Source of the DNA: Aldehydirespirator sp965248735
Lineage (GTDB): Bacteria > Actinomycetota > Acidimicrobiia > Acidimicrobiales > Aldehydirespiratoraceae
Assembly (NCBI GenBank): GCA_965248735.1
Contig: OZ252146.1
Location: 1,054,001-1,118,000, forward strand
Length of the DNA: 64,000 nucleotides
Direction of reading: 5' to 3'
Shown here: piece after piece, positions 60,398 through 64,000 of the stretch
Layout of the letters: every line of letters starts with the position of its first letter
Numbering within the stretch: the stretch's first letter is position 1
Notes under the pieces: model-generated
Database searches by the model: none
Told to the model about the DNA's origin: nothing
Seen by the model: the letters and a program-made list of their open reading frames with translations, nothing else
Program-made: the position numbers and the translations under genes

Positions 60398-62971
60398 CTA
60401 CGAGTGCGAGATCGCCTTGAGCACATTGAGGCGGTTGGCCCGGCGGGCGGGGAGGAAGGCGGCCAGCAGTCCGGCTGCCGCCGACACCGCCAGGTAGATC
60501 ACCAGCGTGAGCCACGGCACGGTGGTGGCAGAGATGATGTCGCCGGGAATTGCCGCGGCGGCGATCACGCCGACCGCAACCCCGGTGGCGATACCGACGA
60601 GCCCGCCGAAGACGGCCACGATGATCCCCTCCAAGATGATCGTGCCCCAGATCTGCCATTTGGCCATGCCTACGGCTCGCAGCAGCCCCAGCTCCCGGTT
60701 CCGCTCGAACACCGACAGGACCATCGTGTTGGAGATGCCCGTCACCGCGATCAGCAGCGCGATGACCAAGAACACGTTGACCACCACCAGCATGGTGTCG
60801 ATCTGGACGGCCTTGCTCTCCCGGAATTCGGCCTGGTTGCTCACGTCGAGCTGGGGGTAGTCGGCGAGCTCGGCTTCCAGCGCGGCCCGAGCCTCATCGG
60901 GTCTGACCCCTGGGGCCGTGGTGGCGGTGGCCAGGCTGTCCTGGTCGCCGACGATGTAGCGGTCCCAGTCTTGGAGGTCGATGACCCAGGAGCTCACTAC
61001 GGAGTCCTCGGTGAACAGGGCCACCACGTTGAAGCTCGCCGTCCGCCGGCCGGGGAACTCCAGGCGCGCCTGATCGCCCACGGCCAGGCCCAACTCGGCG
61101 GCGTCATCGACTTGCACGATCACGTCACCGGGGCCGGCTCCCGCCAGACTTCCGGACACGATGCCCGGCTCCACATGGCGGGAGAACGAGGCGAGGCTGG
61201 CGGCGGTGAGCACATGCTGCTCGCCATCGGTGGTGCGCACCCCGTCGTCTCGGAACCGGAAGGCCGCCACCGACTCGATCTCGGGCAACGCCGATATCTG
61301 GTGGGTGGCTTGCGGGCTGAACATCGACTGCAGGTTGCTGCAATCGCCGGCGCACATCATCCAGTCGGCCTGCACCGAGTCTTCGAGCTGGTCGTACAGG
61401 GTCTGCTTGAACGATGTGCCCAGCACGGTGACCACCGACACCATGGCCAGCCCGATTATCAGCGCTGATGCGGTGGTCGCGGTGCGGCGAGGGTTGCGGG
61501 CCGCGTTCAGCCGGGCCAGGCGGCCGCTCACGGTGTATTTCCAAGCGGCTGGCCACCCCAGGAAGAGCGATATCGGCCGGGCCATGGCCGGGCTGGCGAT
61601 GTTCACGCCCACCAACACCAGCAGCGCGCCCACGCCGAGCAGTGCGACGAGCGGGAATGTGGGGAGATCGGACAGCAGGCCCACGACCAGAAGCACCAGC
61701 CCCGCCCCGCCGAACACCGATCCCATGATGATCGACCGGCGCCGGCCGTAGGGGTCCACGTCGGCGTCGTTGGCCAGCGCCACCATGGGCGTCACCCGGC
61801 GGGCCCGCAGGGCCGGCCAGATCGCGGCTGCCAGGGTCACGCCGATGCCGACTGCCATGGCGGCGAGGATGGTCCCCCCGTCGACGATCAATTCGATCGG
61901 CGGCAGGTGGGCGCCTGCGATCTGCAGCGCGCTCATGATGGCTCTGGACACCAGCACGCCCAAGCCGAGTCCTGCCACGGTGGCCACGACGCCCACTGCG
62001 AGGGCCTCGAGCGCCACCGTCTGGGCCAGCTGAAGCCGGCTGGCCCCCAGCACCCGCAGCAATCCCAGCTCCTTGATGCGCTGGCCCATGACCAGATGGA
62101 ACGTGTTGTAGGTGATGAACGCCGAGATGACCAGCACGATGACGGCGAACGCCAGCAGTTGGTTGCGGAAGAGGTTCATGATCTCGTCGAACTCCGCTTT
62201 GCGCTCATCGGTCTGGTCCTGCTGGGAGAGGACCTCGATGGAGGGGCCCAGGGTGCGCTCGATGGACGCGATCACCGCCTGCAGCGAGGCGCCCGGCGAC
62301 AGCCCCACATCGATGCGGTCGTAGCCCCCGCCGCCGTGCAGGAGCTGCCGAGCCGTAGCCATGTCCCAGGCGACCTGCTGGAACGGGATCCGGAGGTCGG
62401 GTTCCAGGAAGTAGTGGTAGCCGACCAACTCGAAGGAGCGGGTGCCGCTGGGAGTGGAGACCTGGTAGCGCTCGCCGATCTGGAAGCCGTGGTCAGTGGC
62501 GGTGTGGTGGTCCATGGTGAACTCGTCGGGCCCAGCGGGCCTGCGGCTGACGCCGTCGTCGAGGACGAAGATCGGGCCCAGCGACTCGTCCTCGGGCCAG
62601 CCGTCTCCACCCTGACGGCCGAGCCCGGGATCGAGGGCGTTCCCGTCGGCGTCGATGGCCACGGTGTTGAACTCGAACACCGCGCCCGATGTCCTCTCCA
62701 CCTCGTCGATCGCCTCCAACTGGTCCTTCACCGACGGGTCGAGCAGAGGCAAGTCCTCGAAGGGGTCGCCCACTTCGGACTGGAAGCGGACCGAGAGGTC
62801 GACGTTCTCGGAGAGCTTCTCGGCCAAGCCGCCGAGAGAGGCGCGCAGGCCATCGGTGGCGATCAGCACGCCGACCGTGAGAGCCACCCCCATGACCACC
62901 GCCAGGGTGGTGAGCGCGAACCGCACTCTGGCGCCGGCGATGTTGCGGAAGCTGTAGCGCAGCAAGGTCAT
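60398..62971 (-). CDS. ABC transporter permease, FtsX/MacB type
   Basis: An 857-residue permease with duplicated FtsX halves. The first N-terminal helix (ARVRFALTTLAVVMGVALTVG) precedes a large extracytoplasmic domain to about residue 265. Helices at about 270-400 include the conserved IKELGLLRVLGASRLQL coupling motif. A central helical pair leads to a second N-terminal helix after RLARLNAARNPRRTATTASA, a second external domain, and the final helices with RNRELGLLRAVGMAKWQIW. Such transporters extrude lipids, lipoproteins or peptides, or act mechanically in the envelope. The ATPase gene lies 58 bases upstream. Confidence 0.9.
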   Translation of the reverse strand: MTLLRYSFRNIAGARVRFALTTLAVVMGVALTVGVLIATDGLRASLGGLAEKLSENVDLSVRFQSEVGDPFEDLPLLDPSVKDQLEAIDEVERTSGAVFEFNTVAIDADGNALDPGLGRQGGDGWPEDESLGPIFVLDDGVSRRPAGPDEFTMDHHTATDHGFQIGERYQVSTPSGTRSFELVGYHYFLEPDLRIPFQQVAWDMATARQLLHGGGGYDRIDVGLSPGASLQAVIASIERTLGPSIEVLSQQDQTDERKAEFDEIMNLFRNQLLAFAVIVLVISAFITYNTFHLVMGQRIKELGLLRVLGASRLQLAQTVALEALAVGVVATVAGLGLGVLVSRAIMSALQIAGAHLPPIELIVDGGTILAAMAVGIGVTLAAAIWPALRARRVTPMVALANDADVDPYGRRRSIIMGSVFGGAGLVLLVVGLLSDLPTFPLVALLGVGALLVLVGVNIASPAMARPISLFLGWPAAWKYTVSGRLARLNAARNPRRTATTASALIIGLAMVSVVTVLGTSFKQTLYDQLEDSVQADWMMCAGDCSNLQSMFSPQATHQISALPEIESVAAFRFRDDGVRTTDGEQHVLTAASLASFSRHVEPGIVSGSLAGAGPGDVIVQVDDAAELGLAVGDQARLEFPGRRTASFNVVALFTEDSVVSSWVIDLQDWDRYIVGDQDSLATATTAPGVRPDEARAALEAELADYPQLDVSNQAEFRESKAVQIDTMLVVVNVFLVIALLIAVTGISNTMVLSVFERNRELGLLRAVGMAKWQIWGTIILEGIIVAVFGGLVGIATGVAVGVIAAAAIPGDIISATTVPWLTLVIYLAVSAAAGLLAAFLPARRANRLNVLKAISHS

Positions 62972-63029
62972 CGGCTGGCTACCGGCTCAAGACGTACCGA
63001 GGTGGGGATGCCCCTGTCACGGTCCGAGA

Positions 63030-63860
63030 TCAGTCGTCCAGGTCCTCGATGAACTCCAGGACCGCGTCCATCGTGGCGCCCCCGGGGATGCCCCGGATGA
63101 AGTGGCCCACCTGCAGGATCTTCATGTGATCGAGCAACTCGTCGGCGGTCGGGTCGAGCATCTCGCCCTGGACGCTGCCGTCGGCAAGGAACACCGTCCG
63201 GTCGGCGTAGGACGCCGCCGTGGTGTCGTGGGTGACCATCACGATCGTCTGGCCCAGATCGTCCACCGCCTGGCGCATGAACCGCAAGACATCCCTGCCA
63301 GACTGGGAGTCGAGGTTCCCGGTGGGCTCATCGGCGAAGATGATCTCCGGCTTGCTGGCCAACGCCCTTGACACCGCCACCCGCTGCTGCTGGCCACCGG
63401 ACAGCTCGTTGGGCCGGTGGTCCAAACGGTCGCCCAGACCCACCGCGGCGATCACCCTGTCCATCCACTGTTGGTCGGCCCCGCGCCGAGCCAGGTCAAC
63501 GGGCAGAGTGATGTTCTCGATGGCGGTCAGCGTGGGAACCAGGTTGTAGGCCTGGAAGATGAACCCCACCCGGTCGCGGCGCAGCCTGGTCAGTTCTTTG
63601 TCGGAGAGAGTGCTCAGATCGGTGCCACCGATGAAGGCCCGGCCCTCGGTGAGATTGTCAAGAGCGGCCATGCAGTGCAACAGCGTTGACTTGCCCGACC
63701 CCGACGGGCCCATGATCGCGGTGAAACGTCCCTTCTCGAAAGTGACGTCCACATTGTCGAGGGCGCGGACCGCGGTCTCGCCCGACCCGTAGACCTTGAC
63801 CGCGCCCGCTGCCCGGGCCGCGGCAACGGTCCCGGAGCGTTGGGCGGTCGCGTCGCTCAT
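63030..63860 (-). CDS. ABC transporter ATP-binding protein, MacB/LolD type
   Basis: A 276-residue ATPase. Walker A is GPSGSGKST, the Q-loop is FIFQAYNLVPTLTAIENI, the signature is ELSGGQQQRVAVSRAL, Walker B is IIFADEPTGNLDS, and the H-loop is VTHD. Its C-terminus carries about 45 residues beyond the usual end (LDHMKILQVGHFIRGIPGGA). It partners the FtsX-type permease directly downstream. ATG 63860; an internal start at about residue 20 (before VKVYGSGETAVRAL) is less likely. Confidence 0.93.
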   Translation of the reverse strand: MSDATAQRSGTVAAARAAGAVKVYGSGETAVRALDNVDVTFEKGRFTAIMGPSGSGKSTLLHCMAALDNLTEGRAFIGGTDLSTLSDKELTRLRRDRVGFIFQAYNLVPTLTAIENITLPVDLARRGADQQWMDRVIAAVGLGDRLDHRPNELSGGQQQRVAVSRALASKPEIIFADEPTGNLDSQSGRDVLRFMRQAVDDLGQTIVMVTHDTTAASYADRTVFLADGSVQGEMLDPTADELLDHMKILQVGHFIRGIPGGATMDAVLEFIEDLDD

Positions 63861-63913
63861 GGCACCAGCGCTTCTCCGACATCGACGGCCATGATCCCCT
63901 TCTGAACGGAGGA

Positions 63914-63919
63914 ATCATA
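63914..63919 (-). promoter_or_regulatory. Possible -10 element for the ABC transporter genes
   Basis: TATGAT on the minus strand, 53 bases upstream of the ATPase start; no convincing -35 is found at 16-18 bases. This is the only -10-like match in the 140-base upstream region on that strand. Confidence 0.3.
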
Positions 63920-64000
63920 GCGGCTCTCAGCTGTTTCTGGTATTGACATACAGGGCTCTCTTGGGCTGGTGATTCGTCTCTCGGGCAACTCTATCCGTCG

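Noticed and set aside
63943..63948. TTGACA on the plus strand near the window end
   Set aside because: A good -35 hexamer, but no -10-like sequence at 16-19 bases and no gene downstream within the window.

Overview
The window is high-GC DNA from an actinobacterium. Features pointing there include an EF-G2-type GTPase, a DUF222/HNH endonuclease, GSI and GSII glutamine synthetases beside a GlnR-like regulator, frequent GTG starts and a probable leaderless promoter. The gene content (methylated-amine catabolism, Thr/Pro-rich lipoproteins) would fit a marine or host-associated Acidimicrobiia-like lineage, but that placement is inference.

Layout. 1-4.3 kb: soxBDAG-type four-subunit N-methyl amino-acid oxidoreductase (soxB cut by the window edge), then a membrane-anchored cytochrome c and pgi. 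7.1-8.7 kb: an intact IS1380-family element with inverted repeats and a 5-bp target duplication. 8.8-16.4 kb: a DUF4143-type ATPase and a translationally coupled DUF6361 / phospholipase-D-like / superfamily-2 helicase cassette that looks like a genome-defence module. 16.6-29 kb: HNH endonuclease, YceI lipid-binding-like protein, then a minus-strand tetrapyrrole gene row (hemA, hemC, hemD, hemB, hemL) with proC, a SAM hydroxide adenosyltransferase, a 29-residue membrane miniprotein and a zinc-ribbon protein. A three-gene plus-strand cassette of unknown function (TIGR04255 family plus two hypothetical genes) splits this row between hemD and hemB. 29-41.2 kb: a C1/quaternary-amine block with a betainyl-CoA-thioesterase-like protein, gmaS, mgsABC, two large dimethylglycine/sarcosine-dehydrogenase-like flavoproteins, a non-pyrrolysine MttB-family methyltransferase and a 3Fe-4S-type ferredoxin. 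It is followed by a tandem array of an interspersed 102-bp repeat. 41.7-52.2 kb: EF-G2, tRNA-Arg, TetR, PAS-LuxR regulator, two-component system with a divergent two-domain lipoprotein, GlnR-like regulator, GSI and GSII. 52.3-54.7 kb: a very unusual three-enzyme fusion (alkaline-phosphatase superfamily, PhnZ/TmpB-like HD oxygenase, TmpA/gamma-butyrobetaine-hydroxylase-like oxygenase). 54.7-60 kb: insertion-sequence and gene remnants among lipoprotein genes and tRNA-Ser. 60.4-63.9 kb: an FtsX-type ABC exporter.

How the genes fit together. GmaS, MgsABC and the SoxBDAG/MgdABCD-type enzyme could form a complete N-methylglutamate route for methylamine. The flavoproteins, SoxBDAG and the MttB homologue could serve glycine betaine to dimethylglycine to sarcosine to glycine. 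The fusion protein resembles the TmpA/TmpB pair that converts (2-trimethylammonio)ethylphosphonate to glycine betaine and phosphate, so it could supply both phosphate and glycine betaine. This linkage is inferred from family knowledge and proximity and has not been shown. No CRISPR array or rRNA gene was seen.
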